Positions 33,574 through 40,754 of a stretch of DNA of 61,976 bases are shown here, one piece after another. The translations under genes and the position numbers were made by a program. Each line of letters starts with the position of its first letter. Position 1 is the first letter of the stretch. The DNA is from a virus: IMG/VR virus record IMGVR_UViG_3300043788_000036, positions 1 through 61,976 of that record. One strand, given 5' to 3'. Below the pieces are notes generated by a model that searched no databases, was not told where the DNA came from, and was given only the letters and a program-made list of their open reading frames with translations.

Positions 33574-33771
33574 ATGGCACAAAAAACGCAGTTACAGAAG
33601 CACATTGACCAGCTAGTGGATAAACACAAGGGGGTACGCACAGCAGCTAGGGCGCTCGGGCTAGATCACGCTCTACTCTATAAGCTTCAGAAAGGCATAA
33701 GAAAATCAGCTAGCCCGGAGAGCTTACGGAAGCTAGGGTTACAACGAGTCGAGGAGATCAAACTGCTATGA
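33574..33771 (+). CDS. Cro/CI-like HTH regulator
   Basis: 65 residues from the ATG at 33574 (a TTG at 33565 is an alternative). KHIDQLVDKHKGVRTAARAL followed by GLDHALLYKLQKGIRK is a helix-turn-helix of the Cro/CI type. No ribosome site is visible; if the rightward -10 is correct, transcription starts within a few bases of the ATG, so the mRNA may be leaderless, as for lambda cI. Likely controls the divergent early promoters. Confidence 0.75.
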   Translation: MAQKTQLQKHIDQLVDKHKGVRTAARALGLDHALLYKLQKGIRKSASPESLRKLGLQRVEEIKLL

Positions 33772-34049
33772 ACGAAGAGACATACCGAGGCACGGGCCGT
33801 ACGACGCGCGCTATGTTAGCCGCTAAACAAGGTGCAATATACATCTGGTGCAATGACCGATTGAATTACCCTAAAGACCTTACCAAGAAACATGGGAGAG
33901 GTGATCTGAAGGTTGTAGGCCCATCGTGGCTAACTGATAATGCATGGAGGGGTTTAAAGCTACCTGAGATAGTACTAGATCACGACGCTAAGTTAACTGA
34001 GCCACAATGGTGCTGTTATCACGCAGCTCTAGCCATGGTGCGTGAATGA
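33768..34049 (+). CDS. Small early protein with P-loop-like start
   Basis: 93 residues, overlapping the HTH gene by 4 nt. Starts MNEETYRGTGRTTRAMLAAK, whose GTGRTT resembles a shortened nucleotide-binding loop, then GAIYIWCNDRLNYPKDLTKK and LKLPEIVLDHDAKLTE. No Walker B. Possibly a truncated ATPase fold found in several phages. Unknown role. Confidence 0.55.
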   Translation: MNEETYRGTGRTTRAMLAAKQGAIYIWCNDRLNYPKDLTKKHGRGDLKVVGPSWLTDNAWRGLKLPEIVLDHDAKLTEPQWCCYHAALAMVRE

Positions 34050-34240
34050 CCGTCCGACGTATTCCAGGCTACTCCAAGCTCGTGCGCGAGCTACTGGATC
34101 CTGCGCGCCCCAAGTACTCGGAAGCAATCAAGTCATTCGCCGCGTTTGCGCCCGATGAGCGCATGTTCAAAGTGTTGGTGGCGCACTTGGATGATGCGTG
34201 CGAAGAAGTACTGACAACTAACAGAAGAGGACGAACATGA
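34046..34240 (+). CDS. Small early protein
   Basis: 64 residues, overlapping both neighbours by 4 nt. VRRIPGYSKLVRELLDPARP and FAAFAPDERMFKVLVAHLDD. Basic N terminus, helical C terminus. No family recognised. Confidence 0.5.
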   Translation: MTVRRIPGYSKLVRELLDPARPKYSEAIKSFAAFAPDERMFKVLVAHLDDACEEVLTTNRRGRT

Positions 34241-34506
34241 AAGTTTACATCACGAAGTACGCACTAACGGAAGGCATTCTCGAGGTAGACGCTGAGATAG
34301 ACGGTACTATGGCGAAATATCGTAACGGCGCTTTCCCTGTTTGTGCTCATGGGGAAGGCCGGGAGTGGCACCTGTTAGAGAAGAGCGCTTTAACCAAAAC
34401 AGAAGAACTGCGCCAACGTAAAATAGCGTCGTATACCAAAGCAATCGACAAACTCAAGAAAATGACTTTCAAAGTTAAAAAGTATGACTTCAATAAGGCT
34501 CGTTAA
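34237..34506 (+). CDS. Small early protein
   Basis: 89 residues. The leader is the recurring AAGAGGACGAAC sequence. Beta-rich first half (MKVYITKYALTEGILEVDAE) and basic helical second half (YTKAIDKLKKMTFKVKKYDF). Family unknown; the KVYITKYALTEGI opening is typical of a widespread phage protein with no known role. Confidence 0.6.
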   Translation: MKVYITKYALTEGILEVDAEIDGTMAKYRNGAFPVCAHGEGREWHLLEKSALTKTEELRQRKIASYTKAIDKLKKMTFKVKKYDFNKAR

Positions 34507-34528
34507 GAAAGCCTGCAAGACGTTAAAG

Positions 34529-34550
34529 CCGCACGTGTGGAAGCGTGCGG
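34529..34550 (+). terminator. GC-rich hairpin after early gene
   Basis: CCGCACG (34529-34535) and CGTGCGG (34544-34550) pair with an 8-nt loop. The following bases are TGACTTGCTTTTGG, with only a short T-run, so this is a possible weak terminator or pause site. The 34507-34653 gap holds no good gene. Confidence 0.4.
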
Positions 34551-34653
34551 TGACTTGCTTTTGGTCCGAGCGGTGTTTGAAGTTAGGTTGCCAATGGGCT
34601 GCCTTCCACCAACTGCCTGAGGATTCCGCGCTGCGGCGGAAGAAGGCCTGGCT

Positions 34654-35229
34654 ATGCGTGTCTTAGTTGGGTGTGAATTTTCCGGTCTTGTTCGTGATGC
34701 TTTTCGCGCACGCGGGCATGACGCATGGAGTTGCGACCTGCTGCGCAGTGAGCGGGGTGGTCCGCACATTATAGGTAACGTTCTGGATTACTTGAATGCC
34801 AGTTGGGACATGCTTATCCAGTTTGCCCCCTGCACTTACTCAACTAACTCGGGAGTCCGTTGGTTATATAACGCTGACGGCGTAAAAGTCCTTTCCCGTT
34901 GGCGCAATATGCGCTCAGGGGCGAAGTTATTTAACCGTTTGATGAGTACAGATATACCCAGAATATGTGGTGAAAACCCGGTACCTCACAGGTACGCACG
35001 TGAAATAATGGGTTGCTACACGCAAATCATACAACCATGGCAGTTTGGCCACAACGAAACAAAAAAAACATGTCTATGGCTGAAAGGATTACCAGAACTG
35101 AAACCAACTAAAGTTGTATCGGGCAGGGAACCTCGCGTTCATTACGCTGCCCCCGGGGTAAATCGTTGGAAAGAACGCAGTAGAACACTGCAGGGGGTAG
35201 CAAACGCAATGGCAGAGCAGTGGGGTTGA
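34654..35229 (+). CDS. DNA cytosine methyltransferase-like protein
   Basis: 191 residues. MRVLVGCEFSGLVRDAFRAR is a SAM-binding motif I-like start, DAWSCDLLRSE gives motif II, FAPCTYSTNSGVRW carries the Pro-Cys of motif IV, and CGENPVPH is the E-N-P of motif VI. The protein stops soon after, so it lacks a clear target-recognition domain and is about half the size of a typical C5 methyltransferase. Such small proteins are common in phages and often annotated as cytosine methyltransferases; true activity is not certain. It could protect DNA from host nucleases. Confidence 0.7.
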   Translation: MRVLVGCEFSGLVRDAFRARGHDAWSCDLLRSERGGPHIIGNVLDYLNASWDMLIQFAPCTYSTNSGVRWLYNADGVKVLSRWRNMRSGAKLFNRLMSTDIPRICGENPVPHRYAREIMGCYTQIIQPWQFGHNETKKTCLWLKGLPELKPTKVVSGREPRVHYAAPGVNRWKERSRTLQGVANAMAEQWG

Positions 35230-35356
35230 CTTGACGGCTAAGCTTCGCGGGGGCTAGCGTCACCAGACTTTCACAATTCGAAAAAGGACGACCCGCCCAC
35301 TCCTGGTGCTGCCTCGAAACAGGCGGGGTCCCTATCACGCACGAGAAAACTCACAC

Positions 35357-37261
35357 ATGGCCAAGTTAACCGACGAGCGCATCGGTCGTCAATCTACCCT
35401 CGTTCGAAAAGTCAAGAGGAACGGCGCCGGCAATGGGGTAGGGCATGGGGAGCCTATTGCGCTGACCTCCGAAATCCGGACCGCGCTCGCAGTGGCTCGG
35501 GACTACCCCGTGTTCCCGTGTGACGGTATCAGTAAGTCACCACTTACTAAAACGGGCTTCAAGGAGGCGACTCAGGACGCCGAGATCGTGGCCAGGTGGT
35601 GGCGTAGGTACCCCCAAGCCCTCATAGGGGTGCCCACGGGCTCCCTAAGCGGTTTGGTGGCCATCGACTGCGACCCTAAGAGCGGCGACTGGTTCCAAAG
35701 GCATCGGGCAAAGCTTGGAACGTTCCGCATGCACCGCACGCGTCGCGGCAAGCACCTGCTGTACCAATACCCCGAAGGGTCTGGAATTCGGATCAGCAAA
35801 AGCTCCGACACGATCGATGTGCGGGGAGAGGGGGGGTATGTCGTGTGGTGGCCCGCACATGGGGGTGAGGCATTCGGAGAGCTGGGTGAGTTACCGGGAT
35901 GGTTATCGGAGTTATGTAAAAAGCTGGCGGGAGGTCGGGCGCCGAACAGCCAGGAAGGAGGGGTTGCCCCGGAAGTCGAGAGTCGCGATGCGCGCAAGTT
36001 CAAAGAGGGGGGGAGAAACGATGCGTTGAGCGCGCGGGCATATCACTACCGCAAAATGGGCTTGTCCACTCGCGAGATAGGACAAGCGCTGTTGCAATAT
36101 GACTTGGAGCATTGCGAGCCCCCGTACCAACACACGGACGGTAAGGACAAGGTTCTCTACATTGCACGTAAGAAAAATAACGTATTGACGGAAGAGCAGG
36201 AGAAGCGTCGGGCGGACGAAGCTAAAGTGGAGTTGTTGAGTGCGGCGGATGTACCGGAGGAGCGCGTCGATTGGTTGTGGAAGGGGTTCCTTGCGCGCAA
36301 CAAGCTGCATTTGTTGTCGGGAGCCGGCGGCTCGCTGAAGTCGACCTTGACGCTTGAAATGGCCAAAGTGGTTTCTACGGGGGGTGAGTGGCCCGATGGT
36401 ACGCGGTGCCGGCGTGGCAACGTCATTCTCTGGACGGGTGAGGATGATCTGGGGGATACGGTAAAGCCTCGATTGAGGTTTGCAGGAGCTGATCAAACAC
36501 GGGTGTATTTTGTCGATGAAGTGGATGAGAAAGGCAAGAAGCGCGCTTTCAACCCTGCGGTCGACATGGAGAAGCTGAGCCGGGCCTGTGCGCAGCTGGG
36601 GGAGGTTTCGCTCGTCATCATCGACCCTGCGATTTCGGTTGTGCAACGGGATTCAAACTCAGCTGCAGAAGTACGCAAGGGGCTGGACTCACTCATTGCG
36701 CTCGGCAGGAAGCACAAGGCCGCTGTGTTGGGTATTCATCACGTCAACAAGGGCAGTAAGGGGAAGACTCCAGGCGAGCGCGTTACGGGAAGCGGTGCGT
36801 GGACGCAGGCTCCTCGATTGTCATTGATGGTAGGTGCTATCGATGCGGGAGACGACAAGGTGCCCAACCGCTGGGTGTTCTTTTGCGAGAAGACGCAAGG
36901 CCGAGGGCGCGGGGTCGGGTATGAATATACGTTTGAGGAGGAGCCTAAGACCGAGTTGACGCGCATCGCGTGGGGCAGAAGGTTGGAGGGCAGCCCGCAG
37001 TCTATTCTCGCGGAAGCCGAAGGCACGGAAGGCGAGGGCTCCAAGATTGCAATCGCGGTCAAATTCTTGAAAAAGCTTCTGTCCAAAGGTTCAGTTAATA
37101 ACTGGGAAATACATAAACAAGCCGAAGATGCGGGTATTCGAGGGATAACTTTGACCAGGGCGGCTGCTGAATTGAAAGTAATAAAGCTAAAAGCAGGTAA
37201 GAACTCGTTCAGGTGGGGGTTACCTGAAGAAGATGAAGACGCCTCGCGTATACCTACGTAG
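35357..37261 (+). CDS. Prim-Pol / RepA-like helicase (replicative primase-helicase)
   Basis: About 634 residues from ATG 35357; a GTG at 35306 would add 17 residues and neither has a good ribosome site. N-terminal prim-pol: VAIDCDPKSGDWF (metal Asp pair), TRRGKHLLYQYP and DVRGEGGYVVWW. C-terminal RecA-like ATPase: LLSGAGGSLKSTLTLEMAKV (Walker A), VSLVIIDPAIS (Walker B) and ERVTGSGAWTQAPRLSLMVG. The family primes and unwinds replication origins in phages and plasmids. The repeated sites that start 2 nt after its stop may be the origin. Confidence 0.88.
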   Translation: MAKLTDERIGRQSTLVRKVKRNGAGNGVGHGEPIALTSEIRTALAVARDYPVFPCDGISKSPLTKTGFKEATQDAEIVARWWRRYPQALIGVPTGSLSGLVAIDCDPKSGDWFQRHRAKLGTFRMHRTRRGKHLLYQYPEGSGIRISKSSDTIDVRGEGGYVVWWPAHGGEAFGELGELPGWLSELCKKLAGGRAPNSQEGGVAPEVESRDARKFKEGGRNDALSARAYHYRKMGLSTREIGQALLQYDLEHCEPPYQHTDGKDKVLYIARKKNNVLTEEQEKRRADEAKVELLSAADVPEERVDWLWKGFLARNKLHLLSGAGGSLKSTLTLEMAKVVSTGGEWPDGTRCRRGNVILWTGEDDLGDTVKPRLRFAGADQTRVYFVDEVDEKGKKRAFNPAVDMEKLSRACAQLGEVSLVIIDPAISVVQRDSNSAAEVRKGLDSLIALGRKHKAAVLGIHHVNKGSKGKTPGERVTGSGAWTQAPRLSLMVGAIDAGDDKVPNRWVFFCEKTQGRGRGVGYEYTFEEEPKTELTRIAWGRRLEGSPQSILAEAEGTEGEGSKIAIAVKFLKKLLSKGSVNNWEIHKQAEDAGIRGITLTRAAAELKVIKLKAGKNSFRWGLPEEDEDASRIPT

Positions 37262-37262
37262 G

Positions 37263-37439
37263 TGATCGTTGGAAGGGGTTTATGCTGTATTTACCGCATT
37301 TCACCATCAATCACATATTGATCGTTGGTGTGATCGCTGGTAAAAGCATATATACTCACCAACGATCATACGAACGTTCTATATGTGATCGATGGTGGAA
37401 TACTATTTTTTATATATTAAAACCATTCAAACGATCATT
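37263..37439. repeat. Seven TGATCGNTGGTG-type sites (iterons or operators)
   Basis: Direct sites at 37263-37272, 37319-37330, 37331-37341 and 37386-37398; inverted sites at 37301-37315, 37356-37368 and 37429-37439. The consensus is TGATCGNTGGTGA. Sites 37319-37330 and 37357-37368 form a perfect 12-bp inverted pair. They lie between the primase-helicase stop and a ribbon-helix-helix gene. They may be RHH operators or replication iterons. Confidence 0.75.
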
Positions 37440-37470
37440 TAGGGTGTGTATACATGCGCGCGAGGGTAAG

Positions 37471-37863
37471 ATGATGAAAACCAAAAGAAAAATAAATGTA
37501 CTTTTCGGGGCTCCACGGGGATTAATAGCGAAGCTAGATAAGCTGGCCACTAAACGGCGTATGACGCGTTCAAAGCTCATACGAACCGCTATACGCCAAT
37601 TTTTGCTTAACCCCGAAGTACAAGAGGAAATAACTCCAAAGCCGCTACGTAGAACCGCCAGGGTTATTGAAGTAGAACAGTGGTTTCTTTCCACGATGCA
37701 GGAATACGGTAATCAGATGCGCAGCGCAGAGATGGGGCGTGAGGCGATTAAAGCAGGTATAGGGTGGGGCAGTTTAACGCCAGTAAGAACTACCCTACGC
37801 AAACAGGGTAGACTTCAACGGCCAGTCGATTGTGTGCGGGAGCCTTGGAGACTTCTCTGGTAG
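37471..37863 (+). CDS. Ribbon-helix-helix DNA-binding protein
   Basis: 130 residues from ATG 37471 with GAGGG 4 nt upstream. Residues about 5-45, KRKINVLFGAPRGLIAKLDK then LATKRRMTRSKLIRTAIRQF, are a ribbon-helix-helix (CopG/Arc-like) domain: a basic beta-strand followed by two helices. The rest (RTARVIEVEQWFLSTMQEY) has no known fold. RHH proteins often repress their own promoter, and repeated sites lie right upstream. A partition- or copy-control-type role is conceivable. Confidence 0.7.
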   Translation: MMKTKRKINVLFGAPRGLIAKLDKLATKRRMTRSKLIRTAIRQFLLNPEVQEEITPKPLRRTARVIEVEQWFLSTMQEYGNQMRSAEMGREAIKAGIGWGSLTPVRTTLRKQGRLQRPVDCVREPWRLLW

Positions 37864-38027
37864 ATGACTATATACATCAACCGCTATGTGTATTAACGCT
37901 AACTAACGATAGGACGAAGTCGTCGACAAGCTGCCGGAGCCTAAAACCTAACACTATGTACAAATACCTATGAATGAAGTATGGTGCAGGTGACGATTGT
38001 GCTTTAAATAACGCTAAGAGGACGAAC

Positions 38028-38387
38028 ATGAAAGCCGATAATAGATACGATGCTGACTATTCCGTGGTCTCAAGTCTGATGATGCTCCTGTCGAGGAGTG
38101 ACGCCAACCAACACGAACAATTCGCTGAAGGGTTGGAGAGCTGTTGGTCCATCGTGCGAAATAGTATGCCCAAAGAGTTACGAGATACTCCGTGTGCCTT
38201 GGTGCTGCAGGTGTACTTCCAGTATCACGGCGACTTACGCAAAGCGATTGCGGATTGTGAAGCGCTGTTGGTGAGCAAGGTCGGGTACGAAGCTCACCGA
38301 GAGCACATGGACCGCGTCAGAAACCAAGTAGGGGCTGTAGGAGGGCTTTTCGACCTGCTCCACGCCCTCAAGGAGGGCAAAGCGTGA
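38028..38387 (+). CDS. Small early protein, unknown
   Basis: 119 residues starting from the AAGAGGACGAACATG leader at 38028; an earlier frame start at 37974 lacks a ribosome site. Mostly helical: VSSLMMLLSRSDANQHEQFA, SMPKELRDTPCALVLQVYFQ, AIADCEALLVSKVGYEAHRE. No recognised domain. It precedes a LuxR-type HTH gene with a 4-nt overlap. Confidence 0.6.
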   Translation: MKADNRYDADYSVVSSLMMLLSRSDANQHEQFAEGLESCWSIVRNSMPKELRDTPCALVLQVYFQYHGDLRKAIADCEALLVSKVGYEAHREHMDRVRNQVGAVGGLFDLLHALKEGKA

Positions 38388-38608
38388 ACGCCTTGCCTAA
38401 GCCTTCTGTGATGCGTCTTACGCCGCGTCGACTGGAGGTCCTGAAGCTCGTGTGCCAGGGGTACTCAACCAAGAAGATCGCAGAACTACTGGGGATCGCG
38501 CCCAATACCGTGAGCTGTCACCGGGACGCGCTGCGTGAAATATCGGGTGCCCACAATGCGGTGCAGTTGGCACAGTGGGCCAGCACGCTTCAAACGAAGA
38601 GGTATTAA
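38384..38608 (+). CDS. LuxR-type (GerE) HTH protein, HTH only
   Basis: 74 residues. LTPRRLEVLKLVCQGYSTKK followed by IAELLGIAPNTVSCHRDALR is the LuxR HTH signature (LTxRExEVLxLxaxGxSxxxIAxxLxISxxTVxxH). There is no sensor or receiver domain, so it could be a constitutive DNA-binding protein or a late-gene activator, similar to small phage activators. The late operon begins about 0.8 kb downstream. Confidence 0.8.
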   Translation: MNALPKPSVMRLTPRRLEVLKLVCQGYSTKKIAELLGIAPNTVSCHRDALREISGAHNAVQLAQWASTLQTKRY

Positions 38609-38609
38609 C

Positions 38610-38816
38610 GTGAATCAACAGAAGATGTTCGTCCACGGCGCGGGGGGCGCAGTCACGATAATGGGCCATTCCGTAAGCGGCGAAGATTACTCCATTGAGA
38701 TTACGCACCCGGCGCTCGCCCGCCGCTGGGTTAAGGTGTTGGCACGGCGGAAGTGGCGCCGTAAAGGTATGGGCGTGCAGGTGTATCAACGTAAACCCAA
38801 AAAGGTAACAATATGA
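38610..38816 (+). CDS. Small basic early protein
   Basis: 68 residues from GTG at 38610, just after the LuxR-type gene. Basic stretch ALARRWVKVLARRKWRRKGM. Beta-rich ends. Could bind nucleic acid. No family recognised. Confidence 0.5.
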   Translation: MNQQKMFVHGAGGAVTIMGHSVSGEDYSIEITHPALARRWVKVLARRKWRRKGMGVQVYQRKPKKVTI

Positions 38817-38995
38817 AAATCATCAAACCCGGTATTGAGCCCGCAGAGAGGGTGTTTCAGGTGACTTGTCGTGATTGCGAATGCGAGTTTGCATTCAAGC
38901 GCAAGGAGGCGAATATGACTACTGACCGGCGGGACGGCGACTTTTTGAGTATTAATTGTCCAACTTGCTTTAGAACAGTAACGGTTGTTTTATGA
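38813..38995 (+). CDS. Small zinc-ribbon protein
   Basis: 60 residues with two CxxC knuckles: VTCRDCECEF and NCPTCFRTV, separated by a linker of about 30 residues. A typical single zinc ribbon. Overlaps its neighbours by 4 nt. A role in early transcription is possible but unproven. Confidence 0.6.
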   Translation: MKIIKPGIEPAERVFQVTCRDCECEFAFKRKEANMTTDRRDGDFLSINCPTCFRTVTVVL

Positions 38996-39174
38996 AAAAA
39001 TGCGCTATACATAAACGCCCGTTAGGTCAAGGGGGGTGTAAAGCGTGTTTGAAAAGATGGTTTACACGTTATCGGGTCAAGGACAGCCCGTTGCGGGTGT
39101 CGGACGAGGAAGCCTCTCGCCAGTTATTGCTTTGGCTGCGCTCCCGTGGCTTGTTCACTAACTGGGTAGTTTGA
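38992..39174 (+). CDS. Small Cys-containing early protein
   Basis: 60 residues. KKCAIHKRPLGQGGCKACLK has three Cys and one His at zinc-finger spacing, then a helical end (ASRQLLLWLRSRGLF). It is the last gene before the double hairpin region. No known family. Confidence 0.5.
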   Translation: MKKCAIHKRPLGQGGCKACLKRWFTRYRVKDSPLRVSDEEASRQLLLWLRSRGLFTNWVV

Positions 39175-39206
39175 CACTTCAACCTCGATAGGGAATACTC
39201 CCGTCA

Positions 39207-39232
39207 CGCCCGGTTCGACACTCCCTCGGGCG
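39207..39232 (+). terminator. First hairpin downstream of early operon
   Basis: CGCCCG (39207-39212) pairs with CGGGCG (39227-39232), loop 14 nt. No T-run follows. It may help the stronger terminator 24 nt further on. Confidence 0.4.
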
Positions 39233-39255
39233 CTTCACGTTCGTCCATACGTTCT

Positions 39256-39293
39256 CGCCCGCACTGCCTCAACCCAGCTGCGGGCGTTTTTTT
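39256..39293 (+). terminator. Rho-independent terminator of the rightward early operon
   Basis: CGCCCGCA (39256-39263) pairs perfectly with TGCGGGCG (39279-39286), with a 15-nt loop, followed by seven T (39287-39293). This has all parts of an intrinsic terminator. TATACT (39295-39300) follows directly and could be a -10 element for downstream transcription. Confidence 0.8.
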
Positions 39294-39306
39294 GTATACT
39301 GTCTTT

Positions 39307-39392
39307 GGCGGAGGTCGCCGGTTCGAATCCGGCCGCTGCGAGGGTTAGCCCATGCACAGCGTAGCTCAGCAGGGAGAGCATCGCTTCTTCGC
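39307..39392 (+). tRNA. Circularly permuted tRNA-like element (3' half before 5' half)
   Basis: Upstream half: anticodon-stem strand GGCGG (39307-39311), variable loop AGGTC (39312-39316), T-arm GCCGG-TTCGAAT-CCGGC (39317-39333), acceptor strand CGCTGCG (39334-39340), discriminator A (39341). After 13 nt comes the other half: acceptor strand CACAGCG (39355-39361), TA, D-arm GCTC-AGCAGGGA-GAGC (39364-39379), A, and anticodon-stem strand TCGCT (39381-39385). The two acceptor strands pair at 6 of 7 positions (one A-C mismatch at 2-71). The anticodon stems pair at 5 of 5 with two G-U. The anticodon cannot be read: position 33 would be C, and the loop join is unknown. No normally ordered tRNA can be made here. 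It may be a processed permuted tRNA, a decoy, or captured tandem host tRNA ends. Confidence 0.45.
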
Positions 39393-39453
39393 CATATTTG
39401 CAAAAGCTTGAGCTTCTGGTACCTTCCGGCACGTTTGACGTGAGACGAACGCA

Positions 39454-40059
39454 TTGCCCGCACGTAAGGTCAAGAGGCTCAAACGAGGTCCCACCAAGGT
39501 AACGCGCAAAAAACCACCCAAAAGCGACGGTAAGCCCGTACAGGACACCCCGCCGAAGCGCCCGACGCAGTACACCCCCCAATTGGGTGAACGCCTCCTG
39601 GAGCGCATGGCGAACGGCGTGACCGCTACGGAAATATGTCGCGACCCGACTATGCCCACCTGGGGTGTGCTCAAGCGGTGGGAGCGTGACTACCCGGACT
39701 TTGGACGGCGCTATGAGACTGCGCGTAGGCAATGCTGCGAGTACATGACGGATGAGATCATCACGATTGCGGACAACGCAGCGAATGATTACATCCAGCG
39801 ATCGACGGGCGGCTTAGTCTTCAACCGCGAAGGCTTTGAGCGCTCACGGCTGCGTATTGACTCGCGCAAGTGGACCGCTAGCAAAGTACTACGTCACGTG
39901 TATGGCGATAAGAGCGAGGTTGACTTGCGCACGCCTGATGGGCTCAACGTGAAGGTGGAAGAGCGCAATGCGCTCATCGATGCGCTGTGTAAGTTAGTGC
40001 AGCCTAAGGTGGACGGTAAGACGAAACCCGACGTGGAGGACGAGACGCGTGAACGTTGA
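39454..40059 (+). CDS. Terminase small subunit
   Basis: 201 residues from a TTG at 39454. A basic N-terminal extension (PARKVKRLKRGPTKVTRKKP) precedes the HTH-like LLERMANGVTATEICRDPTM and the classical TerS block YPDFGRRYETARRQCCEYMT, followed by RSRLRIDSRKWTASKVLRHV and YGDKSEVDL. TerS rings bind the packaging site and start DNA cutting with TerL. First gene of the late operon. Unusually it is separated from TerL by about 5.4 kb. Confidence 0.88.
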   Translation: MPARKVKRLKRGPTKVTRKKPPKSDGKPVQDTPPKRPTQYTPQLGERLLERMANGVTATEICRDPTMPTWGVLKRWERDYPDFGRRYETARRQCCEYMTDEIITIADNAANDYIQRSTGGLVFNREGFERSRLRIDSRKWTASKVLRHVYGDKSEVDLRTPDGLNVKVEERNALIDALCKLVQPKVDGKTKPDVEDETRER

Positions 40060-40249
40060 AGACGGCGCAGTGATACTTGGCATTCACGATATCGCACACT
40101 ATGGACCAGGCGCTTTACAGCGTGTCCGTGAGGACCATTGGGGGCGTACTAGTTGGTTGACTAAGGCCCTTGCCTATTGCTATGAAGATTGGTGCGCGCA
40201 GCAACGCATGGACGATGACGGCATGCGCAATTCAGGGTTGACTACGTGA
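40049..40249 (+). CDS. Small protein after TerS
   Basis: 66 residues, GTG start, overlapping the TerS stop by 11 nt. VILGIHDIAHYGPGALQRVR and WLTKALAYCYEDWCAQQRMD. No family recognised. Overlapping frames continue into the next gene. Confidence 0.55.
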   Translation: MNVEDGAVILGIHDIAHYGPGALQRVREDHWGRTSWLTKALAYCYEDWCAQQRMDDDGMRNSGLTT

Positions 40250-40473
40250 ATAACCCAACGCTAGTTAGTTTAGTGTTGGGAGTGATCGCAGGTATATGCT
40301 TAGGTAGCGCCGGCACTATTGGCGGAGTAATGGTCCACGATGCTATCCGCGCTAAATGGTTACGCTATAGATATCGACGTGCGTATCGTCGGTTCCTTGC
40401 GCGTATCCCCACTAACGTTCGTGCCGAGCTGTCCCCAGGCGCGTTAGACGCCATACTGAGGGAAGAGTTGTGA
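40246..40473 (+). CDS. Small membrane protein
   Basis: 75 residues. N-terminal membrane segment (LVSLVLGVIAGICLGSAGTI) and a basic cytosolic part (KWLRYRYRRAYRRFLAR). Could be a holin-like or superinfection-control protein. GTG start overlapping by 4 nt. Confidence 0.6.
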   Translation: MNNPTLVSLVLGVIAGICLGSAGTIGGVMVHDAIRAKWLRYRYRRAYRRFLARIPTNVRAELSPGALDAILREEL

Positions 40474-40538
40474 GACGACCCTCCACCAGCAAACGATGTT
40501 GTAATGCGATTCAGCCCCGCCAATAAGCCGAGGCGCGC

Positions 40539-40754
40539 GTGACGAAGGCGAAGCAACGCGTAGTGTCCCCTGCATTTCTTGCCTTTCGCGCAGCAATGAA
40601 GAGCGCGTTCGTGGATCCAGCTATTGCGCCGAGTATTCCTCCCGGTATCCGTGCTGATATAGAACACGCACTTCTTACGGACGTTTCCGTGTGGGATCAC
40701 GTTAATGACAAGTCGATTGAGAACGCGCTCAAATGGGCTCTGAAGTACCTATGA
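40539..40754 (+). CDS. Small late-region protein
   Basis: 71 residues, GTG start. VSPAFLAFRAAMKSAFVDPA and IADIEHAL-like helical text, ending NALKWALKYL. A tiny 18-residue frame at 40470-40526 sits just before it, too short to judge. No family recognised. Confidence 0.55.
   Translation: MTKAKQRVVSPAFLAFRAAMKSAFVDPAIAPSIPPGIRADIEHALLTDVSVWDHVNDKSIENALKWALKYL

Noticed and set aside
34484-34666. 60-codon plus-strand frame across a gap
   Set aside because: It starts inside the previous gene, crosses a hairpin and ends in the methyltransferase-like gene with no ribosome site.
39317-39341. T-arm as a simple attP site for integration into a host tRNA gene
   Set aside because: No integrase or excisionase was seen, and the downstream half pairs with it as a tRNA; kept only as an alternative explanation.
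39235-39732. Minus-strand open frame of 165 codons across the tRNA-like and TerS region
   Set aside because: It runs through the terminator hairpin and TerS on the opposite strand; no ribosome site and unusual composition.
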